From the NCBI GenBank assembly GCA_028551475.1, contig CM052354.1:12607172-12671171 (forward strand): a stretch of DNA of 64,000 nucleotides. Reading direction: 5' to 3'. Positions within the stretch are counted from its first letter, which is position 1, and each line of letters opens with the position of its first letter. The stretch comes from Casuarina equisetifolia. Its lineage: Eukaryota > Streptophyta > Magnoliopsida > Fagales > Casuarinaceae. This document shows positions 21,049 through 32,963 of this stretch, in pieces. The position numbers and the translations under genes are program-made. The notes below the pieces were generated by a model that was given only the letters and a program-made list of their open reading frames with translations, had not been told where the DNA came from and ran no database searches.

Positions 21049-22530
21049 ATGGCTAGTGAACTTCATGCATTAGAAGCAAACCACACATGGAAGTTGGTTG
21101 ATTTGCCCCCAGGTCGTAAGCCAATAGGTTGTAAGTGGGTTTATAAGGTAAAATATCATGCTGATGGTTCTATTGAGAGGTATAAGGCCCGTCTAGTGGC
21201 CAAGGGATTCACTCAGCGATATGGGATTGATTACGAGGAGACTTTTTCCCCAGTGGCCAAGATGGTGACTGTTAGATGCATCATGGCCCTGGCATCTATG
21301 TTCTGTTGGCCCCTTCATCAGATGGACGTCCATAATGCTTTCCTCCATGGTGACTTGCATGAGGAGGTGTATATGTCCCTACCTCCAGGGATTCAATCTT
21401 CCTCCATAGGCCCATTGAAAGTCTATCGATTACTTAAGTCTATATATGGGCTTAAACACGCTTCACGGCAATGGTATGCCAAATTCACTAGTGCTCTTTT
21501 TGACGCTGGCTTTAAGCAATCTTGGCACGATTATGCTTTGTTTACTCTACGGCAAGGGTCCATTGTTGTTGCTATCCTTATCTATGTTGATGATATGCTA
21601 CTTACAGGCAATAGTGAGGAGGCTATCACTCAGGTAAAATCTCACTTATGTTCTAGATTTCACATGAAGGATCTTGGACAAGAAAAATTTTTCCTTGGGA
21701 TTGAGATTGCTCGCTCTAAGAGTGGTATTTGTCTTAGTCAATGCAAATATGCATTGGAATTGGTCTCTGAAGCGGGGCTTTCTGGAGCTTGACCTTGCAA
21801 GGTTCCCATGGATCAAAATTTGAAGATCACCTCTTTGGATTATGATGCCAGTGCCCCTACTCCTATTGATGACCCTCCCTTGACAGATCCGGGTCCATAT
21901 CAACAACTTCTTGGGCAGTTGATTTATCTTACTCATACTTGCCCTGACATCAACTATCCCGTTCAGATCCTCAGTCAATTCATGCATGCTCCAAAAACCT
22001 CCCATATGGACGTGACCTCGAAAGTTGTTAAATACTTGAAAGGCACTCCTGGATTAGGCCTTTTCATGTCTTCTACAAAAGATTTTCAGTTGACCAGTTT
22101 TTGTGATTTTGATTAGGCAGTTTGTCCCATGTCTCGACGCTCCCTTACAGGTTTTTGTATCAAGTTAGGGGGCTCTTTGATTTCTTGGAAGACCAAGAAA
22201 CAAGCCACAGTTTCCTGTTCCTCCATAGAAGCCAAGTATTGCGCTATGGCAATAGCTGTTTGTGAAATTGTTTGGTTGCATGGTTTTCTTGGTGATTTAT
22301 GAGTGTTTATCCCGCACCCCATTTCCTTGTACTATGACAATGAGGCTGCCATCCACATTGCGAGTAATCCTATCTTTCATGAGCGTACCAAGCATATCGA
22401 GATTGATTGTCACTTCATTCATGAGAAACAACAACGAGGCTTAATTTAGACTCGTAGCATCCGCACACACGAGCAACCTGCAGATTTGTTGACTAAGGCC
22501 TTATGTAGTTGACAACACTATTATCTTCTT
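21049..22530 (+). pseudogene. Copia-1 reverse transcriptase and RNase H
   Basis: Open from 21049 to 21792 with WKLVDLPPGRKPIGCKWVYK, the RT core QMDVHNAFLHGDL and the catalytic YVDDML at about 21583. After a TGA (about 21790) it continues as 21808-22116 and further. RNase H remnants [18 protein letters not shown] and [13 protein letters not shown], then the C-terminal tail HEQPADLLTKAL, are broken by stops near 22114, 22300, 22447 and 22512. Strong copia match; inactive. Confidence 0.88.
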
Positions 22531-22579
22531 CGCAAGCTTGGTGTCTTTGATGTTTACAAATCATCAGCTTGAGGGGGGT

Positions 22580-22807
22580 TGTTATGATATGTAATTATGT
22601 ACATAGTGGGTTGGCCCTTTAGTCAATGGGTTGATTATTTTATTTATTGGGCTCGGGCTTAACTCAACCTGACCTATGTGGGCATTGCCCTAATTTGGCT
22701 TGTATATCTTTTCTATTGTAATTATTTTTTTGATTAAGCAAGAAGAGAAAATCCATTCACCAGATTCACGTTTCCTCAGAACTCTTAGTCGATTTCGATT
22801 TCTAAGA
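22580..22807 (+). repeat. 3' LTR of copia-1
   Basis: 228 bp; preceded by polypurine tract GAGGGGGGT (22571-22579). Diverged from the 5' LTR at about 20 positions. Confidence 0.88.
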
Positions 22808-22812
22808 CAAGC

Positions 22813-22829
22813 ATGCTTTGATCCACCAT
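22813..22829 (-). pseudogene. Squalene epoxidase exon 1, start codon part
   Basis: The minus-strand ATG at 22829 begins MVDQSML; plant SQE proteins begin MVDQ. This is the part of exon 1 cut off from 16713-16929 by copia-1. Upstream (22830-23000, minus) is its former 5' UTR and promoter. Confidence 0.75.
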
Positions 22830-22988
22830 TTTCCAATGTCAATCGGAGCAAGCTCACCAGAAACCAGCACGAGTCTTTCTCTGGAAAACTCTGTATCCTC
22901 CTTCCCTGGCTGTGCGTTGCCTCATTTCCTTTTCTCTTAAACAAAATCGTTTCGTCATTCACTGTAGAACTTTCGGCATAAGATTATC

Positions 22989-23000
22989 CTTTATATAAAG
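22989..23000 (-). promoter_or_regulatory. Possible TATA box of the SQE relic
   Basis: CTTTATATAAAG, a perfect palindrome, lies about 160 bases upstream of the SQE ATG on the minus strand. Position fits a plant core promoter. Confidence 0.4.
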
Positions 23001-24003
23001 CCCTAACAAGCCACAGCTAATTATAGCATCTCCACACTACTTCGCACTCGGTCAGCATTCTCACTACTTTAACATGCGGTAACTTACCGGTCACCACCCA
23101 CTGTGGGCAAGTTGACAATTAGAGTTTGTAACATTTGGTACTTTGATTTGATGAATAAGTTAAACCAAAATATAACAAGTCTATAATAAATAATATATAA
23201 TAGATAATGGTAGTGTAACAATTGAAAAGCATCTTGAGAAGTGGTTTATAAGTGAGAAAATGATAATAGAGACCACTTCAACATAAACATATATAAAAGA
23301 AAGATAATGACATCAAAATAGTTTAAAAGTCATTGTTGTAGGGCTTAAACACCCTACTACATATCTACGACATTTTAGGAGTAGATGGATGATATAACAA
23401 ATGTTATATCCCTCTCCTATCTATAGACTATTCTAAACATATTTTATTACATGATGATTGGGCTGTGGCATAATAGTTATGGACGGTGTAGAGGGTGAAT
23501 AGTGTGGACAATGGTTTAGACAGTTGCTTAGATGGTGGCTTGGACAATGGCTAATGTGTAAAGATATCTTGGTGAAACCTTGTTTGACTGTGAACTATTG
23601 TCTGGATGTGTTGGTGAAGCAAATTTTCTATTACGCCAAATCTATAATTCCAACAGGGTAGGATAAATTAAGGAACAATAAAGCTTTACCATAATGGTCA
23701 ACCAATAGCCAGTAGAATTTAGTCAATTAATTCGCGGTTACTATTTTGCAATTAGTCATAGACTTATTATTAAAGTGTTACAAAACTTTTATATTATTTA
23801 AATCTTCCTTGAAACTTTTTTAATAAATTAAAAATATAACTCATTTACTTCTAACTCAATTTTTAACTGTTTAAATAAAAATATAAAATTTATAATATAA
23901 ATCTTAAACGAAAAGAAAATCTTTCATAAACTATTTTTTGAACTGATCCTCCGTCTTTGACATTAAGAATGGACTTTTCAAACATGTATTTCAAGTCAAA
24001 CTT
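23001..24003. other. AT-rich intergenic, no gene recognised
   Basis: Low-complexity AT-rich DNA. A Trp/Gly-like GGNTTNGACNNTGG pattern at 23460-23560 is only a short imperfect repeat. Confidence 0.35.
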
Positions 24004-24303
24004 TTAACCACTTCGACGTTCACTTTGAATAATGGTAGTTGACAAGCCAGCGACCAGAATAGCAAATTTTAGTTCGCGAACGCAATCCTGACTTTTTGTT
24101 TGTCTTGCATCAAATGACTTTTTATTGTTTAGTTCCGTCGCATGATTACAGAGCGAAGAAATTGAGAGCCAGCTAGGCAGACTCGAAGGAATTGTGGGTG
24201 TAAAACCGAAGCGCTGTTCCAGGCCCCCATTTGAACATTTAAACCGGGGACTCACAAGGTGTTTCACGACGGACCGCAATAAATTAATAGTCGTGGTGGA
24301 CAT
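24004..24303 (-). CDS. Hypothetical 99-residue ORF
   Basis: A true ATG at 24303 opens 99 codons ending TAA at 24004, in a patch richer in G+C than its neighbours. The N-terminus (MSTTTINLLRSVVKHLVSPR) is Ser/Leu/Arg-rich like a mitochondrial presequence. No recognisable domain follows. It may be a gene fragment or chance. No promoter or splice evidence. Confidence 0.2.
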   Translation of the reverse strand: MSTTTINLLRSVVKHLVSPRFKCSNGGLEQRFGFTPTIPSSLPSWLSISSLCNHATELNNKKSFDARQTKSQDCVRELKFAILVAGLSTTIIQSERRSG

Positions 24304-24882
24304 GGATTATTGCAAAAGTAATGCCTAACTTGCGGGCTTCAAAAGTCTTGTCTAGGGTGTCACGAAATTACCCACGATACCGGCGATTGTCTTTTGCGTG
24401 TAATTAATTCAATAAGTGCGTAAGATTTTCTCGCACCCTCCAATGTGGGAAATTGACTAAAGTGACGGAACTGGGAATACCGTTGGGGAGTTTCCCTTGC
24501 CCGTGAACTAAAATTAATAAAATTACCACAAACATTTGTAAAATATCCGTCCAAGAATTTTGTAAAGATTTTTAATTGATTCAAGATTTAGAAGTTTTTA
24601 AACATAAGTCTAATCTCCCAAATTAAGAAGATACTTAGAGATCATATATATGGACCCTTCATGCATTTGTATAAGGTAAGACAAAATCCACTCAACTTAC
24701 ATAAATGATTACTAATTCTTATTCTTTTCATAAATTCTTTCGGCAATTATCTGTACGCCAAAATATAATTGTCTATGGCTAATCCTTCAGGTGTTCTTAT
24801 TATAATTATAACCTTTAAAGAATGAAAGTAATCATGTCATGTCAACATATTTACACCATACCAAAATTATTGTTTGTCAAAA
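24304..24882. other. Intergenic, nothing recognised
   Basis: AT-rich. The short ORF at 24360-24584 shows no motif. Confidence 0.3.
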
Positions 24883-25243
24883 TGTGTGAAGAAAACTCAA
24901 GAATTTGGTAAAACTTGCTTTGATTGAACAAGAAAACCAACATACAAACGGTTGGGAAAAATGATTCCCAAGATAAGATTGTACAATTGTGTTTCTATGC
25001 CTCTTATACAACAACATTTTCAATAAGACAAAAGGAATTCAAATAAAGGTCTTCACACTCCTCTGTATGGTTGGCCTCCCTCAGGTGTGTAGTGAACAAA
25101 TTTCACCAAAAGGCGTCCTAGTGAGCTGGTGTAGTGAAAGGGAGGTACTAGCTTGATATACAGAGCAATCCAACATGTTATATGTAAAGAGATGTCGGGA
25201 GCTCATACGTGGTAGTTAGGTGGTTGCCACCTCATCTCTGAAC
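24883..25243 (-). repeat. LTR of a truncated minus-strand copia element
   Basis: On the minus strand, TTGAGAGGGGG (PPT, 25254-25244) is followed by TGTTCAGAGATGAGG, a typical 3' LTR start. The region down to about 24883 ends ...CTTCACACA. Contains the R-region-like GGAGGCCAACCATACAGAGG. The left boundary is a guess; no second LTR was found. Confidence 0.5.
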
Positions 25244-25640
25244 ACCCCCTCTCAAGTTGATGATTGATATGAGTTGATGATATTTAGCTTGCGAAGATGA
25301 TGGTTATCTTTGATGATATAAGTTGACTAGCGGTCATCTTTGAGCTGGATGTCACGGCAACAGGTCTAGTTGCCACAACAAGTTCATCAGATCTAGGAAG
25401 GCTTGTTGCGTCGGGCCTATTTCTCACCGCAATAAACGTGGCTTCACTAATCGTCTTCCTCGTGATGCTCCATCAATATTCCACCTTGTAGAGCATACAA
25501 AATTAGATTTCCAAAAGTAACTGAAGCGACAAAGGCGATGTTCTTCCGTGGAAGATCTATCAAGACAAACACGAGTCTTGAAATGTTGATTTTTCTCCCC
25601 TATTGTACTGGTTTTCATTTTTTTTTTCCTTCTGTTTTTC
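25244..25640 (-). mobile_element. Copia 3' end, remnant
   Basis: Just before the PPT the minus frame reads SKLNIINSYQSST then stop, resembling the copia pol C-terminus (SKLGMINIYxPP). Further upstream DELVVATRPVAVTSS is not recognisable. The rest of the element is missing. Confidence 0.4.
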
Positions 25641-25925
25641 CCCTTTGTATTCTTAAGTGGGTAGGAGGGTTTGGGATTGGAAATGGTGTTTGGAGATGTT
25701 TCTGGTCAAACGTAATATCCTGGCATCAGGAATTCCATTAAAATCTTTTCACATGCATGCCAAAGCTCAGACGAGGGAAAGTCAAGTGACTTAAAACAAT
25801 AAGGCCACATCAAAACAAAAAACTGAAAAAAGGAAGCAAAAATAGTAAGCAATGCAACTGCAAGAAGTCAAGCAACGTTTCTGAAATGGCGTGTAATACA
25901 GTTCTAAAGCTTATACTTCACTCAC

Positions 25926-27060
25926 CTAGATAGGCCGCCTTAGTTTTCCCAATGTTCCGTTGACTTTCAAAACCTTTAGTGCAGATAGCGCACAGATTAT
26001 GCCTAAAGACCCATCAAGTATCCCTGCATCCACAACAGTATCCTGTTACGAAGGAAGATTGTCCACAATCAATATGGAAGAACTCAAGAACTAAGTCTTC
26101 CATCTCAGCATTTTCTCTTGGGGTAAATATATTTGTATACAGAGTAAATTTTAAACTAGAATAAGAAAATGGAGAGAAAAAAAAAGGGAAGTATCACCAA
26201 GTGAGACCCAATCAACAGAGCCTTTGCCCTTTGCATTCATTCCCTCAACCCGTCCATGCACATTGCCCAACTGGTCTACCCACCTGGAAATCAACATAAG
26301 CCCCAGTGGAGTTTCCAACTACAGAGTTTACAAAAGTAAAAAGGTAGAAAACTAACGTTCTCAACCCAGCATCTTCCATCCACCCACGGATTAGGTTTCC
26401 GGCCCTCACAGAAGCTGAACACATGAAAGTCCTTTCAAGATAGCCATCAGCATCACTTACCAGTTTATCAAGACAACACCATTGACTTGGGGAATAAAGC
26501 AAACAAATGGAAGGGGGGGAAATCTAGTGGCGGAACTTCGACTTATAAATGTGGCGAAAATTGCTTTTCTATAAACTATTAAACTGACCAGACCCCAGAA
26601 GCCATTATCCAATTTGACCAGTGGTCAGGCTAAAGAAATATTGATGGTTGATGGTTTCAAATCCTGTTTTTGATTCATACAAAGTCGAAACTGACGTAGT
26701 CTGAAGCAAGACATTAAATTTATGAAAAAAGGAAAATGAAATATGCAATATTGCCAAATTGATCCAGAAAATGGCATAGGAAATCTTGTCTGTGGTGACA
26801 AAAACTGGATCCATGAATTCCTTTCAAATACATCATATCTTTGTTACTTTACTTCCTGTAGTCAAAATAGTAATCCAAATGATACACGGAACTGCTCTCA
26901 TGAGCGCTACGCTACTCATTGCAACAAAAGATAGCGAAGTAGTAGCAAGAAGACGGAAACTGTCTATACGGTTGAGTTTCTGTTACCTTTTCAAGCTCCT
27001 GAAGCCTTACCACTGCCTCATGCCTCATTATTTCGCCAAATAAATTGCTCCGATTGCTTC
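25926..27060 (-). pseudogene. Allantoate deiminase (AAH) gene fragment, four exons, broken
   Basis: Minus strand, 5' to 3'. Exon a (about 27060-26987): LFGEIMRHEAVVRLQELEK, donor GTAACA. Exon b (26460-26357): VSDADGYLERTFMCSASVRAGNLIRG and on to DAGLRT, donor GTTAGT. Exon c (26283-26198): WVDQLGNVHGRVEGMNA..., donor GTGATA. Exon d (26042-25926): DTVVDAGILDGSLG and LSALKVLK, donor GTGAGT. This is the N-terminal third of the peroxidase-unrelated M20-type metallo-amidohydrolase that releases ammonia from allantoate in ureide catabolism (ER); HLDTVVDAG includes metal-site residues. Defects: the exon b acceptor is CTG instead of CAG, exon c has a frameshift after GMNA, and exon d ends in TAG where family proteins have Glu. 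No later exons are present. Confidence 0.78.
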
Positions 27061-27842
27061 TTTCAACATCTTAACCCAACAAATGATTCCCATCATCACA
27101 AAACAAAGTAAACAACTAGTGAAAAGAAAGTAATTTTTTGTTTCTCAACCAATAACTAAAAAATACATTCTAAAATCTTAAAATATTAAATAAAAAAATC
27201 TTATTACTTATAAATTTAAGAGTTCACCCTTATACTTTTAACGTGACGACAACATTTACCTTTAACACTCTTCTTACATACATGTTGGGGATTATAAAGT
27301 GAAAACCTAAACCTAACTTTGATACCATATTAAAATGTAAAGGTTCATTCCAAATATTAATATATTAGATAAAAAAATCTCATTATTTATAAGTTTAAGG
27401 GTCTATTCTTACCCTTCTAATGTGAGACAACATCCATCTTTAGTAGATGCAAACCGGGGAATTGTATATTGTTTCTTTGACGGGTAACAGAAAAGAACGA
27501 GAGAAGCGCAAACAGTTAATACAAGAGAACGTAAAGCTGGAAGCAGAAATGGAAAACAGAGAGAACGCCAAACAGTGAACCAAATGACCATGACATTAGG
27601 CTTTGTGAAGGAAGAAGGCGCCTTGACTGCACAGCAAGGCTGAGGCAGATGCAGCCACAGGACGAATGAATGATGGGTCTAGACACATCGTTGAATTAAA
27701 GGGAACTGCGAGGCATGTGGTGGCCGAGAACTCCGTGAGTGGCATTGCACCATCTGCTTCTTCGTTTACATGGATGAAATCTTGTGCTCCCAAACTCAAC
27801 CTCTACCTGGGATATGGCCGGTATAATATCCAAAGTAGAAGT
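27061..27842 (-). other. Region upstream of the AAH relic
   Basis: AT-rich to about 27400 (duplicated motif around CTTATAAATTTAAG at 27207 and CTTATAAGTTTAAG at 27385-27400). Then comes a G+C-richer patch, 27409-27840, with minus-strand frames beginning MVIWFTVWRSLCFPF (hydrophobic, leader-like) and PLTEFSATTCLAVPF. It could hold the 5' exon of the AAH relic, but I do not recognise the residues. Confidence 0.3.
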
Positions 27843-28292
27843 TGTTAGCTTAATTTTTATTTAAGCTTACTAAAGTGGGCTATATTATGTTGGTCCATGA
27901 AAGTTCTAAATATGGACTGGTTGATGTGGGCCGTGGCTAACCAAATAGGGCTGTGATGAGTGGGCCTATTGGGTTGCACATAAGGTAAGGCTAGGTCTTA
28001 TCCTCTAGCTCATATAAATACGTAATGTTCTTAGGGTTTCATAATGTTGCTTTTTCACAAAAGAGACGAAACCTAGGTTCTCTCATCGAGCTAGTGATTC
28101 TTATGAGAATAGAGAATATTCGCCTAAGCCCGAATTCCAAAGAGCACTATTGGGTCTACAACGACGAAAGAATGGATCGCAAGAGCGGTATGTTTCTATG
28201 AATTCTATTTTTATGTGATTTGCTAAATCAAAATCATACAAACGGTGTTTTAGATCTGTCTACGCAAATCCTATAATGTTTCTTTTCTATCA
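27843..28292 (+). repeat. 5' LTR of copia-2
   Basis: 450 bp; TGTTAGC...CTATCA. Confidence 0.9.
28011..28020 (+). promoter_or_regulatory. TATA box in copia-2 5' LTR
   Basis: CATATAAATA, conserved in the 3' LTR at 33578-33587. Mid-LTR position fits the element promoter. Confidence 0.5.
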
Positions 28293-28849
28293 TGTGGTAT
28301 CGGAGCTAGGTTGATGAGGTCTAAAATCCAATTTTGATTTTTATTTGGTTTACAAAATCGTGTTTGTTTTTTTTTTTTTTTGTTCGGGTCAAAATGTGAT
28401 TTGCTGAACATTTAGGTGTTGTTTGTGATTTGGAAATATAATTTCAGATTATTTGAGTTCAAACTGTAATTTTTGAAACTTTCAAATTAATAAAATCCCA
28501 AATCGCATTCTCGGGCAAAATTTGATGAAATTTCGATCGGATTGTGATGTTTCTCTCTACAATCCGCTTTTGTGCAAGTCGATCTACAGTTCTACATGAA
28601 CTTTTAGCACACAAATTGCATATTTGAGTCAATTTTTCGTTTTTGCCTAAAACCTAACTTTTTAGGTTCAAATTTGGTCATTTTTGCGTTTAATCGACCA
28701 AAGACTAGTTTTTTCATATGTTTCCGACAAATTTGTGCCGGAATCGATGCAGATTTTGTGCTAATTTTGCACGAATCAGCAAATCGCGAACGAAATTGTT
28801 CGCAGTTGATTCGGGTTACGTTCGGGTTGTTTTCAACCCGAATAGCAAG

Positions 28850-29115
28850 ATAGACTCGCTTCGCGGGTCATCCGGGTCTGGACCCAACCGGGCTGGACCC
28901 GGGTCAGGATGGTCCAACCCATTCGGGTCGGGCTGGCCTGACCCATCCTAACCCATCAAGTTCGGCCCATCCCATCCTGGCCCATCGAACTCGGCCTGGC
29001 CCATCAGGGTGTGCTCGATTTAGCCTATTCGGATCGAGTCATCGATTCGGCCCATTCGGGTTACCGGTCCGGCCCATTCGGGTCACTGGTCCGGCCCATT
29101 CGGATTTGTTTATTG
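28850..29115 (+). repeat. GC-rich minisatellite replacing the copia-2 gag start
   Basis: Irregular repeats of CGGGT and GGCCCATC give way to a 22-bp unit, GGCCCATTCGGGT(C/T)ACNGGT, present three times (29049, 29071, 29093). Much richer in G+C than the rest of the element. It ends where gag homology begins (MKRSIMDHLKSGLP). Confidence 0.65.
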
Positions 29116-30350
29116 TCCATGAAGAGATCAATCATGGATCATCTTAAGAGTGGGTTGCCTGTGGATGGTACTGCTAAGGCATTTATGGAAGCTGTAGAGA
29201 ACAAGTATAAGGTATCTTTAAATGCTGAAACAGGGCAGCTTCTTCAAGCATTATATGCCATGAGGTATGATGGAGCTGGTGATGTAAGAGATTACATCAT
29301 CAGAATGGTAGATTACCAATCAAAGCTTAAGGCTTTGGATGTTGCACTCCCTGATGCGTGTGTTGTCCACCATGCTCTGAATTTGCTTCCTCCTGAATTT
29401 GGAATAATCAAGACTACCTATAATAATCAGGAGGAAAGCTGGTCTTTTAATGATCTGATTGCTAAAGTAGTAGCTTAGGAAGAGAAGTTGAAGCAAGATA
29501 AGTCGCATATGGTAATGTATTCTCCTAATTCAAATGTGGAGAAAGGTAGAAGAGTAGCTGCACAAAGTCATCCAGGTATTCCTTCAACCTCTAAGAATGT
29601 TAGTACATTTGGTCATAAAGGTGGGGTCAAGAAAACACTCTTTAAGAAAGAGAGTGATCGTTGCTTCTTCTGTAAGAAAAAAAATCACATGAAGAAAGAG
29701 TGTAACAAATATAAATCTTGGCTTCAAAAGCGCAAGCTAGCAGGTAATAGTTCTTTGGTTTTTGTTTGTGAATCTAATATATCTATAGTCCTATCAAGTT
29801 CTTGGTGGCTAGATACTGGTGCAACTAATCATGTTGCTTTTACCATTCAGGGGTTCATAAACAAGCGGAGACCAAGTAAAGATGAACTATGGCTTACAGT
29901 TGGGAATAATGCTAAAGTCCCTGTAGACTTTGTGGGAGATATTGTTTTAACATTAGATTCAGGTTTTCAAATGTTATTGAAGAACACTTTTTATGTACCG
30001 TCTTTTAGACAAAATTTAATTTTTGTTTTTGTTTTAGACATGGATGGTTATGCATTTGAAATAAAAAATTCAATGATTACTTTGTTTTACAATTCAAATA
30101 AAGTTAGATCTTGTGTTTTATCTTATGGTTTATATCAATTAAGTTTATCTCCCTATAATGTCTATAATATTGAAAAAGTTGTTTCCAAAAGGTCTTTACC
30201 TAAAGAGCAATCATACATGTTGTGGCATAAAAGGCTTGGTCACATTTCTAGAGAGAGGGTGGATAGATTGATAAAGTCTAACATTCTTCCTCCTCTTAAA
30301 GATGATCTAGAGACATGTGTTGATTTTGTAGAGGCAAAATGGTCAAGATA
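29116..30350 (+). pseudogene. Copia-2 gag, zinc knuckle, protease and pre-integrase region
   Basis: Gag lacks its first ~70 residues and picks up at MKRSIMDHLKSGLPVD, continuing to LLQALYAMRYDGAGDVRDYI. A TAG stop is at 29476-29478. Then zinc knuckle CFFCKKKNHMKKEC, protease WWLDTGATNHVAF, and pre-integrase LWHKRLGHISRERVDRL. The frame is lost at about 30345 (ETCVDFVEA replaces the expected knuckle-like CxxC). Inactive. Confidence 0.82.
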
Positions 30351-32963
30351 AAGAAAAAGACTGCAAATCGCAGTTCTGATCTCTTAGAGATTATACACAT
30401 TGATATCAGTGGACCCTATACATCAACCTTATGCAGAAATGTATATTTTATTACATTTATAGATGATTTTTTCTGTTATGGTTAACTGTATATGATTAAG
30501 GAAAAGTCTGAGTCTTTTGATAAATTCAAGATTTTCAAGACTGAAGTCAAAAAACAGTTGGGAAAAATAATCAAGGTTGTTAGGTCAGATAGAGGGGGAG
30601 AATACTATGGCAAACATGGCGATGCTGGACAGCTTAAAGGCCCGTTTGCTCAATATTTAGAAGACTCTGGAATAGTTACTCAATTTACAATGCCAGGGAG
30701 TCCTGAACAAAATGGTGTAGTTGAAAGACGTAATAGAACTCTTATGGATATGGTGAGAAGTATGGTTAGTAGAACTAATTTACCTGATTTCTTATGGGGA
30801 GAAGCTTTGAAAATAGCTCTTTATATACTCAATCGAGTACCCACAAAAGCTGTTCCACTTACGCCATTTGAGTTGTGGACTGGTTGTGTACCTAGTTTAA
30901 ATCATTTAAGAGTTTGGGGATGTCCTGCAGAAGTAAGATTGTATAATCCAACTCTAGGTAAGTTGGATTCAAGGACTACAAGATGTTATTTTGTTTCTTA
31001 TCCTGACTATTCTAAGGGATATCATTTTTATAACCCATCTGGAGGGACTAGAATTGTAGAGTCTCAAACTGCAAAGTTTTTGGAGCTTGATGTAGCGGAA
31101 AATGTTGTAAGTACTCCTTCACCAATTCAGGATGCAGATGTAGTAGGCATGTCTGTGACGTTTTCTTTACCTACTCAAGCAATAGAAATGCCTAGAGTAC
31201 CAACTGTAAGGACTTCTGAGTCTTCATCATCTATTATATATCTAGTTATGGAACATCAAGTGCAGAATCAAGATCCTGAACCTATACTTCGAAGATCAAC
31301 TAGAGAAAGAAGGTCTGCAATTCATCCAGATTATTTAGTTTATTTGGGTGAACATGATTATGATATAGGAGTTATGAAGGATCCAATAACATATACAGAA
31401 GCAATATCAAGTTCTCAAGCAAAGTTGTGGTTAGATGCAATGCAAGATGAAATGCAATCAATGAAGCATAATGATGTCTGGGAACTAGTTGAGTTACCTG
31501 AAGGTTGTAAACCTGTTGGTTGTAAATGGGTATATAAGACCAAAAGGAGTTCTACTGGTCAAGTTGAAAGGTTTAAAGCTAGATTAGTAGCAAAAGGTTT
31601 CACACAGAAAGAAGGAGTAGATTATAATGAAACTTTTTCTCCAGTATCTTCTAAAGATTCCTTTAGAATCGTAATGGCTTTAGTAGCTCATTTTGATATG
31701 GAATTACACCAAATGGATGTTAAAACTGCTTTTCTGAATGGAACACTAGATAAAATAGTGTATATGAAACAACCTGAAGGTTTTGAAATGAAAGAAGGAG
31801 AAAAGCTTGTTTGTAGACTTAAGAAGTCTATTTATGGATTAAAGCAAGCTTCTAGACAGTGGTACATAAGATTTGATAGTTTTATCACTTCATGTGGTTT
31901 TGTGGAGAATAGAGTAGATCGTTATATATACACCAAGATTAGTGGGAGCACTCCGATCTTTCTTGTCCTTTATGTGGATGACATTTTACTTGCGAGTAAT
32001 AGTCAAACGTTACTTCATGAGACTAAAGAATTATTGTCAACTCAGTTTGATATGAAGGATCTCGGTGAAGCAACTTATGTTTTAGGGATTGAAATTCAAA
32101 GGGACCGTTCTCGGCGTTTATTGGGGCTTTCTCAAAAGGCATATATAGGTCGAATTCTTGAATGGTATAACATGGAAGATTGTAAAGGAGGTAAGGTGCC
32201 AATCTATAAGAGTGATAAATTAAGTAAAGATCAATGCCCTGCGACAAAGGAAGAGAAAGCTTTAATGAGGAATATACCATATGCAAGTGCGCTTGGTAGT
32301 ATTATGTATGCTCAAGTTTGTACGCGCCCTGACATAACTTTTATAACAGGACTTCTTGGAAGATATCAATCGAATCCTGGACAAGAGCATTGGGTAGCTG
32401 TTAAGAAGGTCTTAAGGTACTTAAAGAGAACAAAAGATTGTATGATGACTTACAGGCATGTAAAAGAATTAGAGCTGGTTAGGTATACAGATTCAGATTT
32501 TGCTGAATGTAAGGATGATTGGAAATCTACATCAGGATATGTGTTTATGATGGTAGGAGGAGCTATTTCATGGAAAAGCTCAAAACAAACAATGATGACA
32601 TCTTCAACCATGCATTCGGAATTTATGGCATGCTATGGAACATCCATTCAAGCTGTTTGGCTAAAGAACCTCATAAGAGAATTACAAGGCTTTGATGTTG
32701 TTAATAGACCAATCAAGTTATACTGTGATAATAGAGCCGCAGTATTGTTTATTAACAATAATAAAAGTCTAGGAGAGTCCAAACATATAGACATAAAGTA
32801 CTTAACCATAAAGGAAAAGGTTAAGAAAGGTGAAATTTCAGTAGAGTCGATTAGTACAGTTGATATGATAGCTAATCCGCTTACTAAAGGTCTAAGCTTT
32901 TGTGTTTATGAAAGACATGTCAATAGCATGGGCTTAGCGGCATCATGGGATGCTTTTGTATAA
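30351..32963 (+). CDS. Copia-2 integrase, reverse transcriptase, RNase H
   Basis: The first integrase Asp (IHIDISGPY, about 30395) lies in a short frame closed by TAA at 30483-30485. From 30492 the frame is open for 823 codons: [10 protein letters not shown] (second Asp, residue 33), [13 protein letters not shown] (Glu 78), the variable linker, RT from CKWVYKTKR through [10 protein letters not shown] to YVDDIL (residues 494-499). RNase H follows ([30 protein letters not shown]) with the tail IANPLTKGL. All RT catalytic residues are present, so the polypeptide is intact from mid-integrase. It has no gag or protease in frame, so it would depend on another copy. Confidence 0.92.

Larger units (their letters stand above)
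16930..22807 (+). mobile_element. Copia-1, complete but decayed Ty1/copia element
   Basis: LTRs at 16930-17159 and 22580-22807 begin TGTTATGATATG and end TTTCTAAGA. Flanks are CAAGT (16925-16929) and CAAGC (22808-22812), a 5-bp target duplication with one change. PBS TGGTATCAAGAGCC at 17160-17173; PPT GAGGGGGGT at 22571-22579. Domain order gag, zinc knuckle, protease, integrase, RT, RNase H is the copia order. At least ten stops or frameshifts. LTRs are only about 90% identical by eye, the oldest complete element here. It is inserted in the squalene epoxidase exon. Confidence 0.9.

Noticed and set aside
21646..22005. Minus-strand ORFs inside copia-1 and copia-2 pol
   Set aside because: Antisense of RT/RNase H coding sequence.
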